A stretch of DNA of 64,000 bases, taken from Pohlia nutans. Taxonomy: Eukaryota; Streptophyta; Bryopsida; Bryales; Mniaceae. Under the pieces are notes generated by a model. The model had not been told where the DNA came from. It saw only the letters and a list, made by a program, of their open reading frames with translations, and made no database searches. Of the stretch, positions 31,033 to 44,406 are shown piece after piece (the first letter of the stretch is position 1; each line of letters opens with the position of its first letter). The stretch lies in the NCBI GenBank assembly GCA_022496805.1, contig CM040100.1, positions 12,553,009 to 12,617,008 on the forward strand. The letters run 5' to 3'. The position numbers and the translations under genes are program-made.

Positions 31033-34000
31033 ATGGAAGCAAACCATGAAGGCAGCATGGACGCGAACCACGAAGGCCGCAGCGGTTCAGGGACACTGCC
31101 TGATGGGGAGACTGGTGTAGGAGAAACTGTGGAGATAAAAATCAAAACCCTTGATTCACAAAGTTATACTCTGCGTGTGGAGAAGAATGTGAGTTTTGTC
31201 TGATAGCTCTACTCTACCATTGGCTGTTACTCGCAATTAGGTTACTTAATACTAGTTTTATTAGTCCTAAATACACCTGGAATCGCATGATCTGAAATGT
31301 CGTTATGAAGTTCGATAATCTTCGCTCGGTTTCTGCTCGAGTATATCCAATTTCTTTTCTTGAGATGTGGCTTTGATGGTTGTCGCATTGCAGGTGTCGG
31401 TTCCTGCGTTGAAGGAGCAACTGGCTACAGTAGTTGGGGTACCGGTGGAGAATCAGCGATTGATTTGCAGAGGGAAGGTCTTGAAGGATGACCAGTTATT
31501 GTCCGCATACAGTATCCTTGTTTATTTGCCACAGATGTTTTAATGTTGATAAAATCGTAGGTTGCTTGGAAGTACCACGAATTGTGGGTGGTGGTTTTGG
31601 GGATGAAGATTGTTCTTAGGCAATAGTTTCTACCTGACACTGGGCACGCTATTTGGAGTGACTATGGGAGGCTGAAAAGTGTCTGGGTATTTTTCTTGAG
31701 CCAAATTCTCAGACGTTGAGGATGGACATACGTTGCATCTGGTGGCTAGACAACCTCCATCAACCTCCGGAGTTGGACCAAGCACTGTTAGCAGTGAAGG
31801 TTAGTTCATACCACCGGTAATCTTTAATCTGCTGTAGTGTTTCTGTAGGAACTTCTTGCTACTCCATGTAGGCAGCTGACTAGAGTTTTTAGTACTTGCT
31901 TCTTGGGAAGCATAGTACGAAATGATCAGGATTTTTAATCCTGGTCTATTTAAAAAAACTGATGAAAGTCATGATGGCCGTGCAGGTGGTCAAGGAGAAA
32001 CAGGTTTGCCTCCACCAGGGAGCAGATCTGGTCATGTGTCACACAGTCTTCTAATGGGAACTATTAATTTTCCTGATAACGGTGAAGGGCAAATGCCTGA
32101 TTTGAACCGGGTAAGTAGTAATCCGTGACTTTTTTACATGTTTCTCCAGACAATCAACTGGGCATATTTTTCTCATCACACTTCTTTAAGTTTTTCTCAA
32201 CTTGAGCCATGGAATAAGAATTCAGTCTGTGAAAATAAAGTCGAAGTTGGAGTTTGATGCAACAACTTGATGTTCTATCTGGGTGACTTAGAGCTTGTTT
32301 TATGAAATTTAAGGTTACCGTGCGAGTGCTTGGTGAGCGTTTTCCTTGGATCACATTTTTTTCACCAGGAATTGGCTACATGTCACCAATTTTTGTTGAT
32401 GGCTACATTTTTGTTGATTTTAGATTTGGTTACATGTCAAATATAGCATCCAAAAGTCAGTCCCTCTACTGGCTATTTTTGAATTATATAAAGTAGGGAC
32501 TTCAGAATACTGTAACTGAATTATACGACATTGGAAATATATGAAATCATTTGGGTTTGAATACTCATTGAATTTTTAGTGAGAAAATGAAGACCATAGA
32601 ATCAAAATCAGAAGTACAGTCTGGAGCATTCCGTGTTGGGCTAGAATGGATCATCTTACACACTTGCAGTGCGTTCATGGGCTTCAAGTCTCATCTTATA
32701 AGCAGCTCGGATTTTTGGGTTTTCTATGATTGTACATACAACTTTGCTTGGAAAGATGGAGTAGCTCACAGTTTTGCATGTTTGTTGCAGATCATAAATG
32801 CAGTTATCAGCTCAATCGGTATGCATGGTGTCTCTGTGCAAGGTGGTTCCGGAAATTCCAATATCTCAGCGACGGTAAGTATCATTCACGTGGCCTGTTT
32901 CATGTCTAGCATGCAGTCTTCACGCAGTCCATTCTTCTACTGTTTGTAACTGCACTGTTCATAGGTTGCAGATTATTGTCTACAGGGTTTGTAAGATTCG
33001 ATGATGAGTCGATCCCACTTGCCAAGTTGAATTGTGTTCTTTATTCTGACGGCCATGAGTTGTTCAGAGCTTTTGTGCGTTTTTTTGAAATATGAAGTGT
33101 TGTTTGTATGCATATAATGTCAACATGGAGGCTTCAAGCTAATGATCATGGTAGGAGCTGACGATGTTAGGAACTCTTCATGATATGCTTATGCGGTTAT
33201 TATTCATTACTGCAGGGAGTTTTATCCACGCCTGGTGGAGTTGATGCTGATGGTAGAAATGGTGGGGGTGACCATGACACTGGTGTTCGTGAGCTGGAGC
33301 TACAGATTGATGCACTCTATGGAATGCCATCTAATGCTACTGGAATCACAGCACCAGGTCCTATACGTATTGTTCAGGCTCCCGTAGTAAGTTTTTGTGT
33401 GTATCCACTTATTTAAATTTCTCATTATCCGTTCTGATTCGTCTGTTAGAATGGAGTTTGGAAATATATGCGTCTCATCCTTTCCTGCTGCAGTTGCTCT
33501 GCACACTATTCCTTGTTTATACGGGGCTAATAAGCTCGGGTGCAGTCAATAATGCTCTATACGTTGTCACTTCTATATATTTTTCCAGGTTGTCCCTGAC
33601 GCTTTGACAACTATGTCCCAGTACTTGGACCGCTTGGAGCAATCGTTTGCTGCAGAAGGTATTTCTTTTTTCCTGTTCTTCAATAGTTGCTTCTAGAATT
33701 TGTTATCCAGTATGATAAGATTTTGAAAATATTGCTACTGCTGAGTGGTTGGGTAATCCGTATCATTCACAAGGTTTTGCTTCTTTATTATACAGTATGA
33801 TACCGTACAATTATTGAGAGTGTACTGGACATTAGGCTTCTTAGAGGTAGAGGTTTCTCATGTGTGCTGAATCATAATTTTTGGTTTTTCATTGAGATAG
33901 CATTTAGGAATTCTCTTTTTTTTCTGCAGAGTCGGCAAGATCATCCAATTCTCGTGAAACCGGTCCCGTAGAAGCGAGGGTGGCTCCTGACGTCCGTCCC

Positions 34001-37000
34001 AGTGGAGGAGAACTTCAACGGGGAGCTTCACCTGCTGCATTGGGAGCCCTTGTGAACCGAGTGAATAATTTACTGCGTGGCCAGGCTAGCTCTGCGCTTT
34101 CAGTAAGTCCTTTAATATATTAAATTACTTTTGCTTTCTTTAAATCAAGTTTTTGTCTCTAGTTGTTTGCTTTGGATTTTTGTAGGTTACACTTGGAGAT
34201 GAATGTCTCATGTTTCCTTTGAAGACCAGATTTGGAGAAGTTTGGAATTGATTATTTTTTGATTCAGTAATATTTGCTAGTTGGAAATCTCTGTGATATT
34301 TTACAACATATAGTATGGATTTATTAATTCTTATTGCTTAAATTTATCCTTGACAGCGCCTTGCCAGTCGATTGGAAAGTGAGCCAACAATGTTAAACGC
34401 TGCCGATCGAGAAGATTTACAGCGAACAGCATCTTATGATGGCAATGTGATGCAGCAGATAGGGGCTCTTCTTTTAGAGCTTGGTCGGGCTACATTGTCC
34501 CTCCGTATGGGTCAATCTCCTGTAAGATTTTCAGATTCTTAATCTATAGTTGTTGACTCAAGTATCCTATTTTATTGACCTGCACTAATATGAGTAGACA
34601 TATGAGGCGAGATCACCAGTTTCCTTGTGCATATTGTGAGCGGCTCTTCTTTGTGATCATGTTGCAGAGCGAGTCTGTAGTCAATTCAGGGCCGGCTATC
34701 TTCATTTCCCCTACAGGGCCAAACCCAATGATGGTTCAGGTTAGCGCTTCTACCGCTTGATGTTACCACTTGGGATATATCAGTTAAACTGCAAAACATA
34801 TGTCCGCAGACATGGATTGCACTACCATGACTTTGCTTGTTTCGTCATTCAATTATGTAACATTTTCCGGGTGCAATTGCTGCTTCTTTTCAACAAGTTT
34901 TTGATCTTTAAGATTATTTCAAATATCATCGAAAGTAAGACTTACCTTGGTCTGTGAGGGGTACAATGTCTACCACACTAACATAGTCAGGCTGCCCTCT
35001 GTCCTAGTTGTTTATCTGACTGATGTCTTCTTGCAGGCTTTGCCACAATCAGGAGGTGGTTTATCTATTGGAACAGCTCTACCATCCACTCCTGGTATGT
35101 TGAGTCGATCACCTGTTGTACCTGGAGTCCATTGAAGTATTCACCTTCATATCCATATTCACGTTCCTTGGGTTTTTATTGCTGTTCTCTCTACCGTCCT
35201 TCCCTTTCTTTCAAGGAAATTCTCAAACCAAGAACTTGGTCACATCTCAGCTGGAGGCGCTGGCTTTACTGTGCGGCAACTCCTAGAGCGGGCAGACCCT
35301 AGGAATGCATCACATGGCAGTACGGCACCAAATGCTGGTGGACCTGCTCGTCCAAATCGTTCAAGCAATGAGGCTGTTGACGGATCCAATCCTGTTCCTG
35401 GCAGTATTCCTTCTGGCCCGACTGGAATGCAAGGTGCCTTTATGACATTTGATGAGAATGGAGCTGTACGAGTGGTTCCTGTTCGTTCTCGTGGTGCTGG
35501 CCATCCTCCTAGCAATCCTGCCGATTTGGTTTCAAGATTTCAACATCAGTTTATTGTTCGGCCAACTTCTAATCCCCCAAGTGACATATTTGTTCCAGCA
35601 GCCACGACGACTTCTGTGCCATCAGCATCCGCAGATTCGTCCAGGCAGACTGATCAATCAAGTCGCAGTGTACCAGGTATGGGGCTAATCGACCATTTAT
35701 CATTCCTTCTAAAAATCCGAAGTTAATTCTTATGTCGAACAACGAGGAACGATCTGATTTTTGTTATTTATATTCATGTGGATCATTGTGATTTATTTTT
35801 GTGATATGCTCTGGTAGACAGTCAATAAGTAGAGGTTATTTTGACGAGTGTCGTCTGTTTCTAAATATGCTTTACCGTGTTCATTAACCCTTAAAGGACA
35901 TACTAAGGGTCATGGGCTTACTTTTTTTTTGGGAGAATTTTGCTCAGAACTTCTCCTCCGTTGAACCAAATGGGGTTTTTTTAATGCCAAAACGAAGATA
36001 TTTAAGGCATCTATACTTCTTTAGAATAGAACCAAAGAGAATTATGCTTGAAATGGAGTTTAAAAGAGATTTTGGGTGTGGGAAGCAGGAAAACTATGTT
36101 CTTTAAGGGTTTTGGTCCCTAAGCCTAGAGGATAGGTCATGGTTCTAGGATCAGTATATCCAGCGTGGGGGTGCCTACCCACAGCAAGTCGTCATGAATT
36201 TTATGGTGTGTCAACGTTATAGCCTTACTCATTAGCATCATTTTGGTGAACGTACTTTTAAGCTGGACCCTTTTACTAGTTCTTCCTGGTCTCTTTTACC
36301 CTTCCATTGTGGAAATAGCTTTGTGTTTGCGGGCGCTGCTTGTGGGAGCCAGTTTTTTGTCTGAATGGTATTGATAGTTCTTGTCGTATGGCACCAGGGG
36401 ATGGAGCTGGGGCTGCAGATCTTATGAATTCTTTGGCACCATTGCTTCAACATTTAGCTGGTGCACTGCATCAGTCAGGGGATTCAACACCAGCTCAACA
36501 GCAGGTTCCTTTCTTACCCTCGTTGAGAATGCATGAACCTGAACCTTTGTGGTTTAGGATTGTCTTCAGTAAAAGTTGTTACCAACGTCAAAGTCATATC
36601 TCGATCTTGTAGGGTGAAGGATTATTGTGGAACCAAGGCAGCTTGTTGTCAGGGTGGCCTTGTGATATATTGAGAGCCAGTAGGAATGATGTCACATCTC
36701 AATTAAAAGGGTACTCCCTAAGCTCTTTAGAGTCCTTGGAATTCAGTCTCAAAGCTATTAAGGGTCATGCCAAGAGCTTTGACAAAGGGTCAAATCAGCA
36801 GGGCGCCCTTCTCAGCAGCAGCAACAATCTAGTGATTGACATTAAAGGATTCTGAAATTTTAAGGAATAACCATTAACTAGGATTGTGCCAGGACGGGTT
36901 AATTAGGGTGGTCTACTAGAACTTCAGAGATAACTTGAATGTTAGCATCCCGCTGCTTATGACAAGACAGAAGCGGAGGAACGTGAATTGATATTTGAGT

Positions 37001-40000
37001 TGATTTTTCTAGCAGTCCAATTCCGAACCTCAGCAACCGCCAAGTACAAATTCAGTTGAAAGGGTATCAGATGCCGAAGTCAGACCTGCGCAAGATGCAC
37101 AGGCTAGTAGAGAGTTGAATAATGGGGGTTCTGTTGAGCCATCTTTGGAAACCGGGGTTACGAGCATGGTGACAGATGACGGGACTGGGGGTACTGAGAA
37201 ACCAGAGTCGAGTGTTCATCCTACTTCTCAAGGACAGGCATTGGAAACGGGTGGGAGTGAAAACCTTAGTGGGAGAACTCTGGATGCAAACGTTACTGCA
37301 CCTGTTGGACTTGGACTTGGTGGTCTTCAGCCTCTTGCAAGGGTGAGTGAGTACATATTTGGGGTGATTGCTGTTGAGATTACTTAATTTTAATCCATTT
37401 CTAATTAGTTAGGTTTTTATTACTCTGAAAATTGAGAGACTTTAGGTGCATGGGCCAACTTTCATTTCAGGATATTATTAAGTGATCACCTTATGGCTTA
37501 TGTAGTCGCTATTCTGGTAAAATACATAGCGGATTCCAAGAGGCAATTCTGGAGCATGTTAACTGGAATGCATACTAAAGTCTTTACAGCTTCGCTGCTG
37601 TGCTAATAGAGAATCAGTACGTTTAGGTGTAAATATTCAACTGACAAAGCAGCATATGCTGTGTTGCAGGTAAGGAGGCGACGGCAGGCACTGCAACCTA
37701 GTCAAGATGAACAGCGTCAGGCGGGGCAGGATGCTTTACAGAACCTACTAGCACAAAGGGACCTACTGTCAAATGACACGAACCAAAGTGCCAATATGTC
37801 TATGCCACCGTTGGGAAATCTTGTGAGAGCAATTGGAGGTGGCGATAGGCAACAGGGCGGCCCAGGTATTCTAGGGCAACTTATGAGGAGCCCTGTTATG
37901 GAGAATCTTGTTCAACAGGTCATGCAGGGCGTCGGTGATGTAGATGTAGGAGATGGAGCCCGTCGTGGACCTGCAACTGGTGGCTTAGATTTTTCAGGTA
38001 TGTTGCAACATATGATGCCTGTAGTGACGCAAATGCTGGGTGGAGGATCTTCAGCGGCATTCCCTGGCCCTACAGCAGGTCCTAGTGCGAGAACATCAAG
38101 TGATGGTGGAGCAAGGGCAACTACTCCTCAGCCATCTGATACTGAAAGATGGCAAGATGCTCTAACAGAGGTGAGCAAAAACGTTGGTTAGAAGGTGTTA
38201 GAATGGAAATTCCATCTTCCAGGCCTGGAAATGTGTGATGGATGCATGTGTCGAGAGGAGCCTTGTTTGACATATTCGTGAGATAGTGGAAATCGATCAT
38301 GTTAATTAAACGATGGCATTTTGACTGAGTGTTGCCCTGGAACTTTAGGAGGAGGTAGCTGCCTGGAGCGAGACAATTGCAAACGACGAAGAGATTCAAC
38401 AGTCAATGCCACCTCAGCGTCCATTAAGTGATGTTTACCGCCGTGGTACACCTGCTGCAAAACGTCAGAAGGTTTGTGACTACAGTATTTGAGAAGCATC
38501 TTATTATAAATCATGATCCGTCAGTTTTATGTCTTATCTACACTGTCCTATTTGTTCCAGAACGGACATCGTTCTGTTGCACCTGATTTTGGAACTGATA
38601 TGTGCTTGAGACGTGATGTAACCCACTGTTGATGACATCGACGACTTTCTTGTTAACACATCTAATTCATTCACCAACATATTGTTGTATGACCATGATG
38701 CTAACGTAGTAGATTAAGGAACTATTTCTTATGCTCGGCTGTTTTTTTAGTAAACATTGGGTGAGGATGACAAACTTGGAGATATATTATGCAGACTGCT
38801 GTGGAGACAACATCAGAAAAGCTTGAGGATGGAGGATCGGCAGAAGTTGTTTTACGAGACTTGGCTGATGCTGCGAGTGCAGAAATTTCTGGCGGTAATA
38901 GGACTTCAAGTATGGATGACCTGGCCCCACCTGCAGTTCGAGTTGATGGACTTGCTGAGGTAAGTCAAACTTTCCTGTTAGATGAGGAATCAGTCAGCTG
39001 ATAGTACCAATGCACTTTGTCTTCTAATTAGTGCGAATGTTGTTTTGTGAGTTTTGCTTAATAGTTTTCTTGATAGCAAAGTTGAGGAATTAGTCATGTT
39101 GTTTACTGAAGATTGTTTTTTTTTTTTTTTTTTCCGATTCGCTTTAATTGGACATTTTGTACTGGAGAAAATTTGGTGGGATAACTTATTTGTTTTCATA
39201 AGTCACATAGCCATCCCCACGTTTCCTCTGTTTTGCATGTGGGCAATTGTGGGTGTATTAGCCTATATCCGGACAGTTGTTTTAAGCCTTACATGGATGT
39301 TATGCAAAGAAAATGGGATCGGGGTATAATATTCATATGGCTTCGTCATGTGGCTGTTATATATACATTTGAGGAATCCATTTAGGACGTGAACCTTGGT
39401 GATAAGGCCCAACATGTTTGGACTTTGCACTCACAATGTGAACGAGTACCTTGGTGATTAGGTCCAACATGTTCGGACTTTGCACTCACAATGTGAACGC
39501 GCTTGTTCCAGTTTAGTGTAGATCCTATCAGGGTTTCTTTTTTTCATATTTGCGCCAATGCTTGGGTAGCGCCATAAAGTAAAACGTTGAAGCCAAATAT
39601 TTCTACATTCATCCATATTTTAGACAGACAATCAAATCCTCATCCATCTTTTAGACATACAATCAAATCCTCATCCAAATTTTAGCTATTTCATCCAAAT
39701 GTTGGCTACTTCAATGTTTTTATGAGAAATATATAACATTTGGCTTTTCATCAAAAAAAATCTTTTAAATTTCATACTATTTGTATCCAAACAATTATAT
39801 TTGGTGCAATTTGGCTTTTTATCACCTAAAAATGAAACACTGGATCCTATTATCATTAGTGTCCCTTGTCTGGTTATAGGCTTGTATACCTTAATGGATG
39901 GGTGCATCCTGCTGATGGCAGGCCTACTTGGTTGTACTGTTCAATGACCTTGCTGCACGCGTGGCAGCAGACGCGGATTTTGGCGATGGCTCCCGGTTCC

Positions 40001-40062
40001 CACATGCAGCCCGAATCTTCCACCAACCCTCGCAGACGGCAACGGAGCCAGATGGAGAGTGA
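31033..40062 (+). CDS. BAG6: BAG6/Scythe-like ubiquitin-domain protein
   Basis: Eighteen exons join in phase to 1,022 residues: 31033-31188, 31394-31511, 31713-31799, 31986-32110, 32791-32874, 33216-33386, 33589-33658, 33930-34102, 34357-34521, 34668-34739, 35037-35094, 35251-35676, 36398-36504, 37016-37342, 37670-38170, 38349-38471, 38795-38959, 39922-40062. Residues ~33-105 are a ubiquitin-like fold (VEIKIKTLDSQSYTLRV, NQRLICRGKVLKDDQLLSAY, VEDGHTLHLVARQP). Then comes a conserved helix (PDALTTMSQYLDRLEQ) and a long Gly/Pro/Gln/Ser-rich body, with ADLMNSLAPLLQHLAGALHQ and GMLQHMMPVVTQMLGG. This matches plant relatives of BAG6/Scythe, a chaperone scaffold handling hydrophobic and defective proteins for insertion or proteasomal disposal. 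A C-terminal BAG domain is not evident. Exon 12 uses the acceptor at 35249-35250; an upstream one at 35215 would break the frame. Function is inferred from the family. Confidence 0.88.
35888..36109. mobile_element. TTAA-type MITE inside a BAG6-like intron (222 bp)
   Basis: The ends are CCCTTAAAGGACATA and the inverse of CCCTTAAAGAACATA, with TTAA on the left (35884-35887) and TTTT on the right (mutated). It is homologous, inverted, to the fragment at 18545. It lies in the intron between exons 12 and 13. Confidence 0.7.
39364..39500 (+). repeat. ~60-bp tandem duplication in the last BAG6-like intron
   Basis: Two copies of a unit share CCTTGGTGAT, CCAACATGTT and GGACTTTGCACTCACAATGT. A shorter duplication (ACAATCAAATCCTCATCCA) follows at 39628-39680. 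Confidence 0.85.
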
Positions 40063-41325
40063 CTCTGATTGTATGCAGCATTCTTGAGTATTTCATCTTT
40101 TGCGTTGTAGACCTTTTTCTTAGGAACGTGCGGGTTAGCTTAAATTTATTCAGTAATCTATGGAAACATATGTGAGGTGCAGTGTCGAGTTAGTCTTTGC
40201 TGGTGGAGCATCCTAACCAGGTCATGGTTTTTGGAAGGTTTTTCTAGTCAAAATGTTAGAGTTTTCCTAGACGACTGTAAGGATGGAGACTTCTCTCCAA
40301 GCGTAAAGATGATTATTTGTGCATTGTCAATTTTCTGGCCTCTAGAAATCTCATGTCGTGGAATATGTTCCCAAAATTGGGATCCTTTTGAATTGTAGAT
40401 ATTGCACTTTCTTTCACACTGGGAGCTTCTCTGTTAAATTGCATGTCATAGTGTTCAACTGCTACTGGAGGTTCCAACTTTACATTTGATGCATGTTCAC
40501 GGTTTGCCATGTTCCAAGCATGTACAGAACAGTCTTGAGCAGTGGCGAGCCGGGTTCTTTTCTTTTCTTTTTATAGCCAGTTTGCTACAGAAATCCATAA
40601 TGCGAAAAATACTACCTCACATAGCCACCAAGGCAATGGATTGCACCGGTTGCAAGCCAGGTTGGGACTTCGTGAGTGACACATAGTAGATGGAAAGGCC
40701 AAGATATTGGATGAAAAAGACAAGATATAGGATGGTTTTTGTGAAAGGCCAATATATTGAATGAAAAGATAGGATGTATGAAAAAATAGAGATCCCTTGT
40801 CTCGTTTTTCAAATAAAAATATAAAAAATAAGGGATCTAAAAGCCACCTCATTCACTTGCATGCGAGCTTTGTAGCCTAAAGTTTAATGACCCCAAAACC
40901 AAAAAAAACCCCGGTGGAGAGGTAGTGTTGTGTTGAAGTACTGTCAAGCACCTTATAATATCTAAGGTACCTCCCAATGATGCTTATTCCCTTGAGCATT
41001 TCGTAGATATGCTAATCACCTTACACTACCAGTGTCAAAGGTGCATGGTAATTGGCGTGTCTACAATATGATTTTAGTCCCGGAGAGTCTTTGAATTTTA
41101 CATAATGTTTGAAAATAAAAGGGATGAGTTTCTATTCACACACGCCCTATGCCCATCCAAGCTTTATGTACAAACGTCATTTTTGTCCATGCGATGTGGC
41201 AACCTCTAATTGTGCTTTGAACATTCAACTCCAAAATTGCGCCTAAATTTCCAATTTATGCTCTTATCGATTTACTAAAAGAATATATTGACAAGTTTAG
41301 TATCTCCAAAAAGGAGGATACAATA

Positions 41326-41532
41326 CACTGATTATCCCATTTAGTGTGTGTGATGCTAATTCCTGAGTCACGCACTATTTTACAAAATCTCAAAATTAGT
41401 GAGGGCTGAAATTTTTATAAGTGGTTGAAATCTTCATATCACGCTAATTTTGCATCATAATGATATTTAGTATTACCTTCACTAATTCCTACATGTGCTA
41501 TAAACCCCTGATGCTAAATGGGATAATCAATG
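41326..41532. mobile_element. Short inverted-repeat MITE (~207 bp)
   Basis: The terminal inverted repeat is CAYTGATTATCCCATTTAG (one variable base) at both ends. No clear target duplication is seen. It directly abuts the next fold-back. Confidence 0.65.
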
Positions 41533-41533
41533 T

Positions 41534-41830
41534 CATCACAAACTTGGAAAGTCATGTTTTTGCAAAGTGTTACGTATGTTGTTGAGATGAACAGGGGTGA
41601 TTACGTTCGATATAATTTTTATGTATGTTCATCGTAGAAAAAACATATGAAGAACATATTGCAAACATGTAAATTTTATCATGATGTGTTTTTTCATGTT
41701 TGTAATATGTTGTTCGTACGTGTTTTATATGATTAACATATGTTAAACGTATGTCAAACGTAATCACCCCTGTTCATCTCAACAACATATGTAAAACATT
41801 GCAAAAACATGACTTCCCAAGTTTGTGATG
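41534..41830. mobile_element. Long-TIR fold-back element (297 bp)
   Basis: The inverted arms are about 70 bp, starting CATCACAAACTTGG and continuing through GTCATGTTTTTGCAA, ATGTTGTTGAGATGAACAGG and GGTGATTACG, with few mismatches. The interior is AT-rich. Long arms recall Mutator-like MITEs, but a 9-bp duplication was not found. Confidence 0.75.
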
Positions 41831-43802
41831 GTAGAGTTATTTGTAAAGTCTAGCAAAACATTATTGGAAGAGAAAAGACAAGGCATAACTGTTGTTTTAG
41901 CATCAAAGGCAGCAAAAACGAGTTTTGCATTTGCTTGTTTAGACCAATCACGATGCTCTACGTTGTCAAAGAGATTCGAACCTCACATCTTCTCAATTCT
42001 AGAAAAGCTCCTCCAAAACACACTTAGGTTTCCAAGACAAAATCTACATGTTGGTGCCTCCAAAGTGGTCAAGTCCCCCAACGCAAGCTGCTTAGTTGTT
42101 GGTGATTAACAAATTCAAAGAAATCTATTTGAAGTGCTCAAACTCCGTGTGGTAGACAACTACCATGAAATTACTTTACGGATAACTCAACTATAAGTAA
42201 TAAAATTTATAAACATTAAATCTTATATAAATTACATATTAAAACACATATTAGAGATATCTGCAAAGTTATTTAGTGAGACTGAGATCCATACTCCACC
42301 TTGTCTTTGTGAGAAAAATGAAAAGGAGCTACTGGAAGGAGATGCGAGGTGAAGAGGGATTGCTAGTCCCGGAATAGAGTGGCGGAGGAAGGCATTCAGG
42401 TGAGGAGGTCAAAGGATCCAAACTACAGAGAGAAGATGTTGCCAAAATAAGTTGAGTCGCTAACAAACCCATGTTTTTCATCCCTTCTCTCCCGGGGCGC
42501 ACCTTGCAAGCCGGATAAAATCCAATCACCTTGCTTTACTTTCCGCAAATATATCTCACCTTCTAATTGTTTTTAGCTTGAGACACATGTAACTGTATTA
42601 GGGTCAGACCAGTACTTTTTGCAAAGACAAGACGAGTCACCCCTTTTTAAGCCACTTTGCGGATATCTCTATTATGCACATACAAATTTTAGTCTCAACA
42701 CAAAATTAGAACTCCCAATTACATAGGTCAGGTTGGGGATTCAAACCTCCATGGCAGTTGGACAAGTAGAGGGGCAATACATGCTACCTAGCTAGGGCTT
42801 CACCCCTCAAATACATATTTCAACAAAAAAAATTCTGACACTCTTTTTGAAACATCATGTTTGACACACTTTCAACCTTTATTTTAAAAATACTAAAGTA
42901 TTGAAAAAAGAGATTTTTAGATCTTTGTTTAACACATTAGAGTCAATTAAATTGTCAAAAACATCATCCTTTTGTGGAATTGTTTTTCAAAAATTCACAC
43001 ATGAAATTCAATTGATATGTTTCTTAGTACGTTGAAATCTTTTGGATGATGGGAACAAGATGCATAAAAGTTTCAATAGGAGCTACACTCACTAGCTAAG
43101 GATCACTTTACATGACAAGGCAAGATTAATTTGGAGCTATGACATGCTTGAATCCTTGTAGCTAATTGGTTGAATTCACGAAATCAAATCCAAAGTCTTT
43201 ACATAAAGTAGTCAAGGCCATTCCCTAAAATTCATATTCTAATGGGCTGGAATTGTATTCTAATGCATTGAAGACAAAATCTGGCATGGCCTTAGGAAAG
43301 ATAATTGGATTGAACCAAAATGGAAACCCAATTCACTTCCCTTGAGTTGTATCAAAACTTTCTCCCTTCTTGACTCGAGCTAATATTTCCTATGAATTGG
43401 TTTGAGATTTAACCCCAAACAGCCTAACGAGGCGTTTTTGGCTTGATGTACATAATTGAAATTCATTTTCTCATCCATCATGCACTTTTTGCAAGTAAAA
43501 AAAATACTACAAAATTCTCTGGCAAAATAACTTCATGCGTGTGTGGTCCGATGAGAAAAGGGATGATTTGTTAAAATTACAAGCCTCATTTCATGCCACA
43601 CTTCTCCACCAAAAATTTCTAAGATCTTCATTCAAAACAAATCAAAAGTGCTCTTGAAAAAAAACCAACTCATAGAATTAAGCAACCAAAAGAATATCCG
43701 AATTACAAAAGAATTTTGAATTTTACATTTCAACTTTTATGTAAAAATGTTGGTAATTGCAATCACAGATCTAACTGTATGGATAGAATCTAAAATTCAT
43801 AA

Positions 43803-44185
43803 TTGAGTTATCCGTAAAGTCACCTTGCATTTGATGAATCTACAAAGAATTTTGTTTTACTATACTCTTATTTGTTCACTCCAAATAGTTAAAAGGTGTG
43901 GAAAATTTTGGTGGTTTATCATTATTAGGTGTGTAAAAGGTGTGTAAGAGCTTGGTGGTCTTCAAAAGTTTTCAAAAGTTTTTTAGCACCAAGAAAGGAG
44001 CTAATTTTTTTTTTTTAAACTTTTGAAGACCACCAAGCTGTTACATACCTCTTACACACCTAATAATGATAGACCACCTAGATCTTTCACACCTTTTAGC
44101 TATTTGGAGTGAACAAATAAGAGTTTAATAAAACAATATTCATGGTATCTTTTTCAAAATTTGATGGACTTTACGGATAACTCAA
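43803..44185. mobile_element. Fold-back MITE with ~170-bp arms (383 bp)
   Basis: The ends are TTGAGTTATCCGTAAAGTC and its inverse. Arms share CTTATTTGTTCACTCCAAAT, AAAAGGTGTG, ATCATTATTAGGTGTGTAA and CTTGGTGGTCTTCAAAAGTT with their inverted copies. The loop near 44000 is short and poly-T-rich. A third copy of the end motif lies at 42173-42190. Confidence 0.8.
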
Positions 44186-44406
44186 ATGTACAACTTTTAT
44201 TCGTACATCAAGTTCAAAAAATCCCTCTTAGTTTGATTTTATAATGCATCTTTGCAATTCTGAAAATCTGGAGAGGGCTATAGGCATTTAGGCCTTGGCC
44301 CGTCATGTAAAGCGGCCCAATGGGGTTTCTACATTTCCACCTAAATAATAACGCGCCCAGTCAGTCTGCAAGTCTATCCCCGGTGACCCGGAATTAGAAC
44401 AATCAC

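Larger units (their letters stand above)
40063..44400. other. Intergenic region with fold-back elements
   Basis: It holds the 3' flank of the BAG6-like gene, then AT-rich DNA with inverted-repeat elements at 41326-41532, 41534-41830 and 43803-44185. A lone copy of the last element's end motif (CTTTACGGATAACTCAA) is at 42173-42190. A 94-codon frame at 41825-42109 has no family resemblance. 42720-42800 has weak Pol III box-like motifs on the minus strand, not enough to call a SINE. Confidence 0.55.

Noticed and set aside
42725..42800. tRNA-derived SINE on the minus strand
   Set aside because: A B-box-like GGTTTGAATCC is present with only a weak A box, and no tail or target duplication was found.
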